DNA of 53,477 bases from Pontibacter harenae (GCF_020907245.1 NZ_JAJJWH010000026.1:1-53477); one strand, 5' to 3'. Counted from the stretch's first letter, positions 41,455-51,391 are shown. Numbers and translations are program-made. Notes: a model not told the origin generated them from the sequence alone.

Positions 41455-44400
41455 TTATAATGTTACATTAACACCGAGCAGGAAGGTTCTTGCCCTTGGA
41501 TAGGTAAATCGATCAATGCCAAACGTTTGCACTCCGCCTGAAGCAGCCCCTGTGTTGATCTCAGGGTCAAATCCTGAATAATCTGTTATGACAAACAGAT
41601 TTTGGCCTGTTAATGTAAGCGTGACACGCTGAAAGGTCTCCTCCAGTCTGCTCCCGTTTAAATTCAGGTTATAGGCCAGCGTAGCGTTGTTCAATCTTAA
41701 GAAAGAGCCATTCTCCAAATAGCGTGTGGATACAGTGTTGGCATTGCTCAAGGACTCATTGGGGTACTGGACGGCAAAATCAGTTGCATTGTTAGACTTG
41801 GCCAATTGAGCTTTACTGAACAGGGTCATGGTGGTGTGATTGTAAACCTTATTTCCTGCTACTCCATTAAAATTCAAACCCAGATCAAAAGCCTTGTACT
41901 TAAAGTTTAGGTAGTACCCATAAATAACTTTAGGAATCGCACTGCCCACTACAGTACGGTCATTGTCTAATATCTCACCATCACCGTTTGTGTCCCTGAA
42001 TATGTTCTGGCCAGTTTCCGCATCAATTCCATCAAACTGAAACATGTAGAATGCCCCTATCGGCTCATCGTTAATATAGCCGTTAATGGTCGCGCCCGAT
42101 TGGCCAGAACCTTGGGCTGCCCCTGTTGCCAACACCGCATAAGGTGAATCTTTTACCTTATTTTTAATATAGGTAATGTTGCCCCCGATATTATAGGAGA
42201 AGTCGCGTTGTTCGTCGCTAAAGTAATTCAAGGCCAACTCTATACCATTATTCTGAATTTTCATATTCGGTATATTGTTCCAGTAGGTAGAGGTAGGCTG
42301 AACAGGATCGGCAGGAACAACTTCCAAAAGTATATTGGAGGATTCTTTATTAAAATAATCCAATGTACCAGTCAATCGGGAATCAAAGAATGCGAAATCC
42401 ATTCCTACATCTACTTGGGTGGACACCTCCCATTGTAGATCTGGGTTTGCCAATCGTGTAAATATAATCCCGTATGGATAACCTTGTAATGAAGTGGCAT
42501 CGGTATTGATAGGATATGTGCTAATACTTCCAGCACCTGTTTGTAATCTCTGCTCTAAATAGCTGGCTTTTGTAATTTTGGAAGGAATCTCTTGGTTACC
42601 AGTTCGTCCCCAGCTTGCACGCAACTTTAAGTTGTTAAAAACCGAGTTGGCCATAAAATCTTCGTTGCTAATATTCCATCCTAATGCAAAAGAAGGGAAA
42701 TAACCATACCTGTTATTCTCGCCAAACTTAGAGGATCCATCGGCACGCAATGTACCGGTAAACATGTATTTATTCGCAAATATGTAGTTCACTCTGCCGA
42801 AGAAAGACTGCAGCTCGTTTTTGATGGCTTCCGAATTTACCGCAGTAGGGAATACAGTTGTACTGGTATGGTCTTGGTAAATAGGGTCAATATTATTATC
42901 TGCAAAGCCGCGGTAAGTAGTTATTCTGGTTTCATCAAAAAATTCCTGGAAAGAATGCCCTGCCAATACAGTAACGTTGTGCACACCCCGATTCCATCTA
43001 TAGGTAAGCGTATTTTCAACAAGTTTATTTGTATTCCCACTTATGGCAGCATCCAATACCCCGTTGGAAATATCAGACTCATTGATAACTGCCGGGTAGG
43101 GTTTGTACTGCTGGTTCCTGGTGGTAGCGGAATAATCAACTCCTAAGTTCAGCTTATAAGTAAGGCCGTCAACTATTTCTAAGGATGGTGAAATGTTTGC
43201 CAGAATACGGTTATTGATGGCATTGTCGCTAAACAAATCATACCTGGCAAGCGGATTCAAGGCGTTTGTGTTCAACAAGGAAGGCTCACCGTCGGTATAC
43301 GCAGGAACCGTCGGGTTCAAATTAAGCATGTCACTTATGGTCGAGGTGATACTCGGGCGTAAATTTTCCGTGCGGGAGGCCGTGAGGTTATAATCTATGT
43401 TTAACCTGCCATTGAATGCCCTTTGATTCATATTCAGTTTTCCAGAATAGCGTTTAAGCCTACTATTCTTCAAGATTCCTTCCTGGTCCTGATAGCCCAC
43501 CGATGTGAAGTAGGAAAAATTCTCACTGCTGGCTCCGCTCATTGATAAATTGAGCGTATTCGATACCCCCGTTTGGGTCAGTTCATCTTGCCAGTTCGTG
43601 TTTGCGCCAAAGTCTTCCAATGTTCCACCCACGTCTACCACTTGTCTGCGAAAAGCGTCGGCATCGAAAACATCTATTGTATTGGCCATAGACGACACAG
43701 CAGTGGACGCTGAAAAATTAATCTGAGGTTTTCCCTTTCCTTTTTTAGTTGTAATTACCACAACCCCATTTGCTGCTCTGGAACCATATACTGCTGTTGC
43801 ACTGGCATCTTTTAGCACATCGATACTTTCGATATCGTTAGGGTTAATAAAGTTCAGGGGGTTGGTGGAAACGCCTGTGGAGGAATTGTCTAACAAAAAC
43901 CCATCTACTACATAAAGCGGCTGTGTCCCAGAACGTAAACTACCTATACCCCTAATGATTATATCTTGTGAGGCCCCAGGTTCACCGCTGTTTGCCGTAA
44001 TGGAGACACCAGCAAGTTTGCCCTGCAAAAGTTCACCTGGGTTTGTTACCACACCCTTGTTAAAATTCTCACTGTTAACAGTAGCTATGGCACCCGTAAC
44101 GTCTGACCTTTTTTGGGTACCGTAGCCAACCACAACAACTTCTTCCAACTGCTTAGAGTCAACTGCCAGCATAACATCGATGTTAGCATTTGTTACGGCA
44201 ACCTCTTTCGTCTGGAAACCAAGCATTGAGAAAACCAGTATCTCGTTGCGGTTAACTCTGATGGTATAGTTACCATTCGCGTCCGTTGCAGTACCGTTTG
44301 AAGAATTTTTAACCATTACTGTAACGCCAGGCATAGGCCCATTTTCATCCCGAACAGTTCCTGAAACTGTAATTTCATCACCCTGCCTCACTTGCTGGTC

Positions 44401-44535
44401 TACAGACAGTGCTGCCCAGCTTCTAATATAATCATTAGCGTACAAGCTATCTGGAAAGGATAGTGTCGTTCCACAGAGAACTGTCGCAAGGAAAATAGGT
44501 CTTAATTTTAAAGGTGTGCTAGATCTTTTTTTCAT
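41455..44535 (-). CDS. SusC/RagA-type TonB-dependent transporter of the phospho-locus
   Basis: A 1026-residue OM transporter. A signal peptide is followed by a CarboxypepD_reg-like domain (about 55-130, SGTVRDENGPMPGVTVMVKN), the TonB-box/VVVVGYGTQKRSDVTGAI segment, the plug (GEPGASQDIIIRGIGSLRSGTQPLYVVDGFLLDN) and the KDASATAVYGSRAANGVVVITTK signature. The barrel ends in FLLGVNVTL. It heads the susC-susD-PLC unit. The partner enzymes suggest it imports a phosphorylated product or phosphodiester rather than an oligosaccharide. Upstream 573 bp carry a possible operator (44735-44756). Confidence 0.96.
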   Translation of the reverse strand: MKKRSSTPLKLRPIFLATVLCGTTLSFPDSLYANDYIRSWAALSVDQQVRQGDEITVSGTVRDENGPMPGVTVMVKNSSNGTATDANGNYTIRVNRNEILVFSMLGFQTKEVAVTNANIDVMLAVDSKQLEEVVVVGYGTQKRSDVTGAIATVNSENFNKGVVTNPGELLQGKLAGVSITANSGEPGASQDIIIRGIGSLRSGTQPLYVVDGFLLDNSSTGVSTNPLNFINPNDIESIDVLKDASATAVYGSRAANGVVVITTKKGKGKPQINFSASTAVSSMANTIDVFDADAFRRQVVDVGGTLEDFGANTNWQDELTQTGVSNTLNLSMSGASSENFSYFTSVGYQDQEGILKNSRLKRYSGKLNMNQRAFNGRLNIDYNLTASRTENLRPSITSTISDMLNLNPTVPAYTDGEPSLLNTNALNPLARYDLFSDNAINNRILANISPSLEIVDGLTYKLNLGVDYSATTRNQQYKPYPAVINESDISNGVLDAAISGNTNKLVENTLTYRWNRGVHNVTVLAGHSFQEFFDETRITTYRGFADNNIDPIYQDHTSTTVFPTAVNSEAIKNELQSFFGRVNYIFANKYMFTGTLRADGSSKFGENNRYGYFPSFALGWNISNEDFMANSVFNNLKLRASWGRTGNQEIPSKITKASYLEQRLQTGAGSISTYPINTDATSLQGYPYGIIFTRLANPDLQWEVSTQVDVGMDFAFFDSRLTGTLDYFNKESSNILLEVVPADPVQPTSTYWNNIPNMKIQNNGIELALNYFSDEQRDFSYNIGGNITYIKNKVKDSPYAVLATGAAQGSGQSGATINGYINDEPIGAFYMFQFDGIDAETGQNIFRDTNGDGEILDNDRTVVGSAIPKVIYGYYLNFKYKAFDLGLNFNGVAGNKVYNHTTMTLFSKAQLAKSNNATDFAVQYPNESLSNANTVSTRYLENGSFLRLNNATLAYNLNLNGSRLEETFQRVTLTLTGQNLFVITDYSGFDPEINTGAASGGVQTFGIDRFTYPRARTFLLGVNVTL

Positions 44536-44983
44536 ACTTTTTTATTGAGTCCTAAAACTGGATATGGCTGTTTTCTCTTTACAAGAAGCGAGAAAATTTG
44601 GGGTACAATTCGAAACACTCTACAAGAGTTACTATAATTATCAGCTTAAGAAATAGGCTTTAACAACAGGAACTTGCTTTAGAAATGACTATGTTCTAAT
44701 CAAAGAATTTAGCTTGACATAAGTATGCCATAAAGTGTTCAAAGCAGACTGAACACATTCATAGTTCGCACTTTCTAGTCTTGCATGACTATAAGGATTT
44801 TTGGACTTTTCCATCCATAGAAATATTGTTTTATTCCAAACACCTTTTCATTTCTTACTCTTTATATTTGATGCAAAGTAAGCGGATCAACATTACTTGG
44901 TTATTTCTGTACTGTAATTGAAATGTTAAGTAAGCAGGGGGATTATTACTGCATTATTAAGGATTGATAACATGGAAAAACAA
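44536..44983. other. Leader and control region of susC-2
   Basis: No gene. TTACTTTG (minus strand, 44873-44880) is one mismatch from TAnnTTTG and would give a leader of about 330 nt. An inverted repeat lies at 44735-44756. I could not find a match to a known Pho box. Confidence 0.4.
44735..44756. promoter_or_regulatory. Inverted repeat upstream of susC-2, possible operator
   Basis: GTGTTCA-8 bp-TGAACAC, perfect 7-bp arms, 200 bp before the susC ATG. The spacing suits a dimeric regulator. Confidence 0.4.
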
Positions 44984-45011
44984 AATGACAAAGTGTAAAA
45001 ACTTTGTCATT
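44984..45011 (-). terminator. Terminator of the alkaline phosphatase operon
   Basis: Perfect 11-bp stem AATGACAAAGT/ACTTTGTCATT (44984-44994, 45001-45011), 6-nt loop, then TTGTTTTT on the minus strand. It separates the alkaline phosphatase unit from susC-2. Confidence 0.88.
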
Positions 45012-45108
45012 CATAATGATGATAGAAGATGCTTTATTAGCGACAGGGAAAGTCAGCCAGATCAACTACAGGATAAATACAAAAAAACAAATAAATAAAA
45101 AAAACGAT

Positions 45109-46953
45109 CTAGTGATACTTATTTATTACCTGCATGATCATCTTAAACAGCGCTGTATTTTCATAAACTCCCCGGAAGTCCAACGAGTGTGGGCCGTATG
45201 CAAATACTGGAACAGGAAGGGCCGTATGGTCATCCGTACTGAAGTTACCAGTTACAGCTCCCTTACGCATATCTCCATGCAGTAAACTCAGGCCGCCAGT
45301 TTCATGATCTGCTGTAACTATAAGTAGGGTTTCTCCATCTTCATCAACAAATTTCATCGCCTCTCCTACTGCTTTATCAAAATCCAGCATTTCCTGAACA
45401 GTAACAGACATATTATTTTGGTGCCCACCACGATCTATTTGGGCACCCTCAGCCATAAGGAAAAAGCCCCCTTTATTTTTACTCAGAACTTCGAGAGATT
45501 TATTTAATGATTTAGCTAAGAAATCGCCTCTGCCATTCTGGATAGATGTTACCGCATTGTCGTCCAGAACCACAAATTTGCTAGCAGAGATGGCATCCAG
45601 AGCAGAAAATTGGTTTGTTGTGACGTAGCCTTTCTCCTGCAGCTGGCTTATCAGGTTCTGCCCATCCTTGCGCTTAGAAAAGGCGTTGTAGTTACCACCA
45701 ATCAGTATATCCACTGGGCTTTTGATGAAGTCTGCAGCAATCGCTTCGCTGAGGCTGCGCTCTGTTTGGTGCGCATAAAAGCTGGCGGGTGTGGCATCTG
45801 TAACGTCGCCTACCGAAATTATACCGCTTTTCATTCCTTTAGCAGCAATCAACTCAGGAATAGAAGTTAAGCTGTTGCCAGCAGGATCTACACCTATGTA
45901 TCGGTTATTTGTCTTCTGCCCCGTTGCCATAGCAGTCGCGCCCGCAGCAGAGTCCGTAATATAACCATCGGAAGAGGCCGTTTTAGATAAACCTATATTC
46001 AGAAACTGAAACAGGTTAAGCTGGCCAGCAGCAGCTGTGTAGCCAGCATAAATTTGCGCCAGTCCCATGCCGTCTCCAATCAGGAGAATAACATTTTTTA
46101 CTTTTCTGCGCTGGTCGTTGTTTCTATACTTTGGAGAGTAAACAGTGACAGGAGCCTTATGCTGATATTCGTTTTTGGGCAGATCCTCGATATAGTTGCT
46201 TAGCCCTGCTACATCATCCGTTCCAACATAATCTACCCCCAGATGAACAAGTGTTTGCCAAGTGTTTACATTATCAGGAGTGGCCCAAAAGCGCAGTTTT
46301 TTGTTCAGGTGATGTACACTATCTATTAAGCCACTAATGCTGTTACGCTCGTTTTCCACAATTAGGCCTTTCCCGTTCCATTGCGTGTACTTCCGAAAGT
46401 TGTCGCTGAACAATGCAACTCGCTTCAGTTCATCCAGAGAATAATGCTGCGCTGGGTTGCCATCAAAATGTATAAAATCAGGATACTGTGCCCAGGTAGA
46501 TGGTGCAGGTTTATTACCACTGATTACAAGCTGTATGCCTTGGTTATGGCTAATTTCAGGAAATTTTTCCAATACTTTTACTAGTGCTGGTAAGGTTGTT
46601 TTCCCATCTGTTTTAAGATCAAGCAGCAGCTGCAGTTTCCGCTCTGGTTGGCTGTAGGGGTTGCCATTGTTTTTTTGTATCAGCTTCTGGAGCGGCTTTA
46701 GGTAGAGGCTCTCCAGGGTACGATCAGGTTGGATTTCCTCCTGCTCATGCGCCACATATAACTCACCGTTTCGCAGAAATATGTCTGCTTCTATAGAGCC
46801 AACTTGTCGATAATAGGCCGATAAGAGCGGGATAGGCTGCTGGTAGTCGTTATGCGCATGTATGTTTGCAACTGTATAAGGGCTTTGGGCTGCAAGGTTA
46901 TACTGTAGCGAAAAAAGCAGAACAAGAGAGAGAAAGGCTTTCTTTAGAAACAT
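45109..46953 (-). CDS. GDPD/PI-PLC-like domain fused to alkaline phosphatase
   Basis: A 614-residue exported two-domain enzyme with a signal peptide (1-22, NLAA/QSP). The N-terminal domain (about 25-260) belongs to the PI-PLC/GDPD superfamily in the AIM6-like variant: IHAHNDYQQP, SIEADIFLRNGELYVAHE, LLLDLKTDG and WATPDN. The C-terminal domain (about 284-614) is an alkaline phosphatase: LLIGDGMG (metal Asp, 291-298), the nucleophile S335 in ITDSAAGATAMATG, and later GGHQNN, TADHETGG and DDHTALPVPVFAYGP. One chain could thus cut a phosphodiester and then remove the phosphate. It follows the second PHP hydrolase by 65 bp in a two-gene operon. Confidence 0.94.
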   Translation of the reverse strand: MFLKKAFLSLVLLFSLQYNLAAQSPYTVANIHAHNDYQQPIPLLSAYYRQVGSIEADIFLRNGELYVAHEQEEIQPDRTLESLYLKPLQKLIQKNNGNPYSQPERKLQLLLDLKTDGKTTLPALVKVLEKFPEISHNQGIQLVISGNKPAPSTWAQYPDFIHFDGNPAQHYSLDELKRVALFSDNFRKYTQWNGKGLIVENERNSISGLIDSVHHLNKKLRFWATPDNVNTWQTLVHLGVDYVGTDDVAGLSNYIEDLPKNEYQHKAPVTVYSPKYRNNDQRRKVKNVILLIGDGMGLAQIYAGYTAAAGQLNLFQFLNIGLSKTASSDGYITDSAAGATAMATGQKTNNRYIGVDPAGNSLTSIPELIAAKGMKSGIISVGDVTDATPASFYAHQTERSLSEAIAADFIKSPVDILIGGNYNAFSKRKDGQNLISQLQEKGYVTTNQFSALDAISASKFVVLDDNAVTSIQNGRGDFLAKSLNKSLEVLSKNKGGFFLMAEGAQIDRGGHQNNMSVTVQEMLDFDKAVGEAMKFVDEDGETLLIVTADHETGGLSLLHGDMRKGAVTGNFSTDDHTALPVPVFAYGPHSLDFRGVYENTALFKMIMQVINKYH

Positions 46954-47018
46954 AAAAACAGTTTAATGTATATGAAAGGGTAGAAAAGTCTATAGTGTAA
47001 TTTCTTTTGGAAAGCCAT

Positions 47019-48458
47019 TTACAAGAGCCAGATTGGGTTTGTTAAGGCTACCATATCTCCTTGCATGTTTCGGACTTCTACACGGATGTATTTTGTCGAT
47101 CCAGTTGCTACACGCCAACTGGCATTCAGGCTACCTCCTTTTGCCTTTTCTGTTGCTAACACTCCCTCTTCCCCTATTAATGTAGCAACACAATTAGCAG
47201 GAGCACCTTTTACAGCGAATAAAACTTGCACTTCCCCACTTGGCGAAGTAGTAGCTAGGGTATCGCCTATACCTGCCGTTGCAGGCCCCAACTTAGCTGT
47301 TAACGACAGGTTAATGTCTTTTCCTTGAGCCAAGTATGCTTTACCTGCCCGAAGGCCTGCCATAATTTGCTTTCTTGATAAAGCCTGGGCTTGTACTACG
47401 GTTTGTGGTGAGCCTACTGGGTTATCAGATAACCCAGGTGTGTGCGAATCGCTGGCTGCAATGGCTATCTTTTTTTTACCCTGCCGCAGCAAATTGTCCC
47501 ACCATTTCACCGCCATATCGTCCAGTTGATTCCATTTGGCATGCCCATTCCATACTTCTATACCGTCAAACAAATCCACATCAAAGCCAAAATTGTTAAT
47601 GCGCTCCTCGTTGTAGAAAGGATGGTTGATAATAGCCAGTCCGCCATCAGCCTTTACCTGATTTAAATAGGTAGCAATCACGTTATCTTCAAGCGTATAC
47701 CGCCATTCAATCCATGTCGTAGGATTTAAGCCAATGGCGTTCCAATGCCCAAAGGCCGTGGTGGTAACTTCTTCGCCGTTTATTACCAGTAGTTTATCAG
47801 TTTTATATTGGCCCCAATCGAGACTAGCACTGTTGGTATTATGCTCAGTAGAAACAATAAAGTCCAGCCCATTTGCTTTTGCTTCCTGAAGTAGCTTCTG
47901 TTGAGTGCGCTTGCCATCGGAGTGAAATGTATGCATGTGCAGATCTCCACGGTACCAACCTTGCTTATTATTGACTACCTCTGGAGCAGGGGAAGCTTTA
48001 AAAGACTCTTTTTCAACTCCTTTGATGAGTGTAACATCCAGTTGCCAGTCAATTCCTTCGGCAGTGATGGTAGATGGATAAATGAGGATGTTCCAAGTAC
48101 CAGCTTTTATCCTACCTGGCACATAACCAGTAGAGGCTTCCACTGCATTTATGAAAAATTCTGTTTTGGCACCACCTGACCAGCCCCTAAAACCTGCTGT
48201 GTTTCCCAGTTCATATCCTTCAGGGCCATAGATACCTAAGTTGAGTACGTTCTTGCCCTTATCAGAGTAAGTTTCCTTTACCTGAATCTCCGTAACGCCC
48301 TCAGGAACAGTAAAAGGCACATATACCAGCTTGAAAAGACCTTCTGCGGGTATAAAACCCGATGAGTTTAACCTTAAACTATCCTGTGCATGCAAGACTA
48401 TACTGCACAACAGAAGTTGTGTGAGCACTAGAATGAACTTCACTCTTTTTATGAACAT
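47019..48458 (-). CDS. CehA/McbA-type PHP-domain hydrolase, exported
   Basis: A 479-residue exported protein with a signal peptide (1-24, VLHA/QDS). A beta-sandwich domain (about 30-160) precedes the PHP domain with metal motifs DLHMHTFHSDGKR, VSTEHNT, NGEEVTT...GHWNAIG, INHPFY and ASDSHTPG. A C-terminal beta domain follows. Compared with its paralogue at 37094 it carries an extra N-terminal domain and no lipobox. A phosphodiester or related ester substrate is inferred from context. It is first gene of the operon with the GDPD-alkaline phosphatase. Confidence 0.9.
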   Translation of the reverse strand: MFIKRVKFILVLTQLLLCSIVLHAQDSLRLNSSGFIPAEGLFKLVYVPFTVPEGVTEIQVKETYSDKGKNVLNLGIYGPEGYELGNTAGFRGWSGGAKTEFFINAVEASTGYVPGRIKAGTWNILIYPSTITAEGIDWQLDVTLIKGVEKESFKASPAPEVVNNKQGWYRGDLHMHTFHSDGKRTQQKLLQEAKANGLDFIVSTEHNTNSASLDWGQYKTDKLLVINGEEVTTTAFGHWNAIGLNPTTWIEWRYTLEDNVIATYLNQVKADGGLAIINHPFYNEERINNFGFDVDLFDGIEVWNGHAKWNQLDDMAVKWWDNLLRQGKKKIAIAASDSHTPGLSDNPVGSPQTVVQAQALSRKQIMAGLRAGKAYLAQGKDINLSLTAKLGPATAGIGDTLATTSPSGEVQVLFAVKGAPANCVATLIGEEGVLATEKAKGGSLNASWRVATGSTKYIRVEVRNMQGDMVALTNPIWLL

Positions 48459-49061
48459 AGAAAGGAGTTATCTGCTTTTTTATTAGCAACCAGTATGGTC
48501 GGAGGTGGAACTTTGAAATTGTCTGTTCAAAATTTTATCGGAATGGATTTTGCCACAACACAGCTGAAGCTTATTACTCATCCCTTACTCGTAGCACTGG
48601 TTTTGGTGTTTAGCTACTTCGTCTCTGATAAAATCCTGCATCCGAAGCTATCATAGGCAACAGCACTGCCGCTGTATGTTTTCTCTGTCTGCCGTGGCTC
48701 CTGAACTTATTCCTCATTTCGTTAATTTGAGGCAAAGCTACCTCTCCTATGTTAAGCGCTGGTTAAACTCTCTTTAAATTACGGTTAAGAGATAGTGGAT
48801 CCTCAATCTCTTATAAATCTACTCTATACATGAATCTAAAAAGATATGATCTGCAAGTTTGTGTAGTATAACATTTACATCTGGTTTTAGTACTTTATAC
48901 CTCCAGAGTGGGTACTTATCCTATAAATCAAAACCTTATCTTTGTTCAAGGCATATACTGCCAACATAGAAGGGATGCGATACCTGCTACAGAAATCATC
49001 TTGAAGAAGGGTAATATAAGCCTCCTCGCACGGTAAACAGCTGAAAGGTTAATGCGGGCTT
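48459..49061. promoter_or_regulatory. Divergent control region, PHP operon and bacteriophytochrome
   Basis: 603 bp without genes. TATCTTTG (48937-48944, plus strand, 117 bp before the bacteriophytochrome start) and TAGCTTTG (48733-48740, minus strand, 275 bp before the PHP gene) match TAnnTTTG but lack good -33 elements. No strong hairpin is seen. Confidence 0.4.
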
Positions 49062-51314
49062 ATGAATAACAACAGTATGCAAAACTATAAAGACTATCAA
49101 GTAGACCTTACAAACTGTGACAAAGAACCTATCCACATCATTGGCCGCATTCAGCCCCACGGTTTTCTGCTAATACTGAATAAAGAGACTCTTCTTATTG
49201 AACAGGTAAGCCAAAACATCAGTGATTTTTCTCCTGATCATTCCCCTGAAGAATTAATCGACAAACCTTTACAGGTGCTTTTATCAGCGCATGAGGAGGC
49301 ATTTAATCCAGAGCTTCTGCTACAACCAGACCATTCGGGGCCAATCATTATTTCTGTAGCAGATAGCAAGTTCTTCGGGTTTAGCCATTTATCGGAAGGA
49401 AAAATTGTACTTGAGTGCGAACGCTATACTTCCTACCTAGACAGAGAGAAGATAAAGCATAATACTATACTCTCCCGACTGCATGAGCATCTGAACACAA
49501 TCGAGTCTGTGGAGGAATTGGGTGAAGCAGCGGCCGAAACAGTGATGGATATGCTGGACTACGACCAAGTATACATCATGCGCTTTGACACCGACTGGCA
49601 TACCGAAGTGATAGCTGAATGTCGTAAAGAAGGAATGACATCTTACTTAGGCCATCACTTTCCCGCTACCGACATTCCTGAACCTGCCAGAGCCCTGCTT
49701 CTGGAAAAAAAGGTTAGGCAAATTCCAAATGTCGGTGCGCAGGCCGTTGAAATCATCCCCTATGTCAACCCTTCAACAGGTGCACCCTCCAATATCCTGA
49801 GATCGGAACTCCGAAACCCCTCTGAGATACACCTGGAGTACCTGAGAAACATGGGCGTAGCTGCCTCCATGTCTTTTTCTATTGTGGTAAGAGGCAAGCT
49901 CTGGGGCGTACTTGCCTGCCAGCATAAAAAACCTGTCTTTATTGAAGTATGGAGGCGACAACTGTGCCAGTTAATAACGCAAACACTCGCTGATTCCATC
50001 GCCGCTCTTCAGGAAAAGCGGGATATGAAGCAATACAACGTTTTCAAAAGAAACGAACAGGCCTTCATATCGCACCTGATGCAGTACGAAGACCTGGTTT
50101 CCGCCCTATCGCAAGCTACCCTCGACCCATTGACCTTTACCGAAGCCACAGGAGTAGCACTAGTCTTGAACAAGCAGGTGTTTACTTTTGGTACTACACC
50201 ATCAAGTTCAGAGCTTAGTAAGCTGGCAAAATGGCTAGAGGAGCGTATGGATGAAAAAGTGTATAGCACACAGCAGCTTTCCAAACAATTCTCAGAGGCA
50301 GAGGCTTATAGAGAGACTGCAAGCGGTTTGCTGGCTCTGGAAATTTCGCGCTACAACCAGGAATACCTGCTTTTCTTTAAACCAGAGATAAAGAAAAAAC
50401 GCATCTGGGCGGGCAACCCAGATAAGTCTGTATTGGAAGAAGGCATGCGACTGCACCCGCGGAAGTCTTTCGAAAATTGGGAACAAGTGGTAAAAGGAAA
50501 CTCTCTGCCTTGGAGCATTAACGAGATTGAAATAGGACAACTGCTCGCAAAAGACCTTACCGCCCTACGGTTAACGGACCAGGCAGCCAAACTGAAAGAC
50601 CTGAACGCCCAACTGGAAACCACTGCCAAGCTCCTTAGCTTTAAAAATAGCCAACTACAGGACTTTGCACTAATCATGTCGCATAACCTACGCTCGCCGC
50701 TAAATAACATAGAGGGTCTGCATGAGCTTTACAGACTCAATCCTAGCGAAGCTAATGCTGCTTTTGCCATGGATCAAGTAGCGGAGGTTGCTGGTAATAT
50801 GTCGCGGACAATCTCAGACTTGAACCTGATCTTGAATATAGACCTGCAGGCGCAACTACCCTCTGAGGAAGTGGAGCTGGAGAGCATTATTCAGAAGGAA
50901 ATACAAAATATGGGAGTAGCCGTAGAAAAGACAGAAGCTCATTTCGAAACTGAGTTACAGGTACCCACCCTCACCCTACCTTTAATATACCTGGAGAGCA
51001 TTCTGCATAACCTTGTCTCCAACGCCCTTAAATATTACTCACCTGACAGGAAGCCTGTCATCAGGATTAGGAGCTGGCAGGAAAATGACCGCGTATGCCT
51101 TTCTGTATCTGACAACGGGCTAGGAATGGATCTGGAAAAGGTGGGGCATAAAGTCTTTGGCCTTTACAAAACCTTTCATGAGCATGAACAGGCAAAAGGC
51201 CTAGGGCTATACCTAACCAAAATTCAGACGGAGTCGCTAGGAGGACAGATCTCTGTTAAAAGTGAAGTAGGCAAAGGCACTACTTTTACCGTTACCTTTC
51301 CACACGGCGCATAG
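49062..51314 (+). CDS. bphP: Bacteriophytochrome histidine kinase
   Basis: A 750-residue cytoplasmic red/far-red light sensor. The N-terminal PAS domain carries the biliverdin-attaching cysteine C19 (DLTNCDKEPIHIIGRIQPHG). The GAF domain (about 140-310) has the chromophore motif FPATDIPEPARAL (PASDIP in relatives) and YLRNMGVAASMS with the conserved His replaced by the usual downstream context; the PHY domain follows (to about 510). The kinase half has HisKA box FALIMSHNLRSPLNN and ATPase motifs NALKYYSPD, SVSDNGLGMDL and GLGLYLTK. No haem oxygenase gene is in the window to make biliverdin. Convergent with a CheY-like regulator. Confidence 0.95.
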   Translation: MNNNSMQNYKDYQVDLTNCDKEPIHIIGRIQPHGFLLILNKETLLIEQVSQNISDFSPDHSPEELIDKPLQVLLSAHEEAFNPELLLQPDHSGPIIISVADSKFFGFSHLSEGKIVLECERYTSYLDREKIKHNTILSRLHEHLNTIESVEELGEAAAETVMDMLDYDQVYIMRFDTDWHTEVIAECRKEGMTSYLGHHFPATDIPEPARALLLEKKVRQIPNVGAQAVEIIPYVNPSTGAPSNILRSELRNPSEIHLEYLRNMGVAASMSFSIVVRGKLWGVLACQHKKPVFIEVWRRQLCQLITQTLADSIAALQEKRDMKQYNVFKRNEQAFISHLMQYEDLVSALSQATLDPLTFTEATGVALVLNKQVFTFGTTPSSSELSKLAKWLEERMDEKVYSTQQLSKQFSEAEAYRETASGLLALEISRYNQEYLLFFKPEIKKKRIWAGNPDKSVLEEGMRLHPRKSFENWEQVVKGNSLPWSINEIEIGQLLAKDLTALRLTDQAAKLKDLNAQLETTAKLLSFKNSQLQDFALIMSHNLRSPLNNIEGLHELYRLNPSEANAAFAMDQVAEVAGNMSRTISDLNLILNIDLQAQLPSEEVELESIIQKEIQNMGVAVEKTEAHFETELQVPTLTLPLIYLESILHNLVSNALKYYSPDRKPVIRIRSWQENDRVCLSVSDNGLGMDLEKVGHKVFGLYKTFHEHEQAKGLGLYLTKIQTESLGGQISVKSEVGKGTTFTVTFPHGA

Positions 51315-51369
51315 TCTCGGCTTAGTAGGCATTTATAGTTATCGTGGCCTTTGATGGGTTTCCACCAGA

Positions 51370-51391
51370 CTGCAAACACATTAGTTTGCAG
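51370..51391. terminator. Small hairpin between convergent signalling genes
   Basis: CTGCAAAC/GTTTGCAG (51370-51377, 51384-51391), 6-nt loop, overlapping the stop codon of the regulator at 51381. Without a T tract it is a weak terminator at best. Confidence 0.35.
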
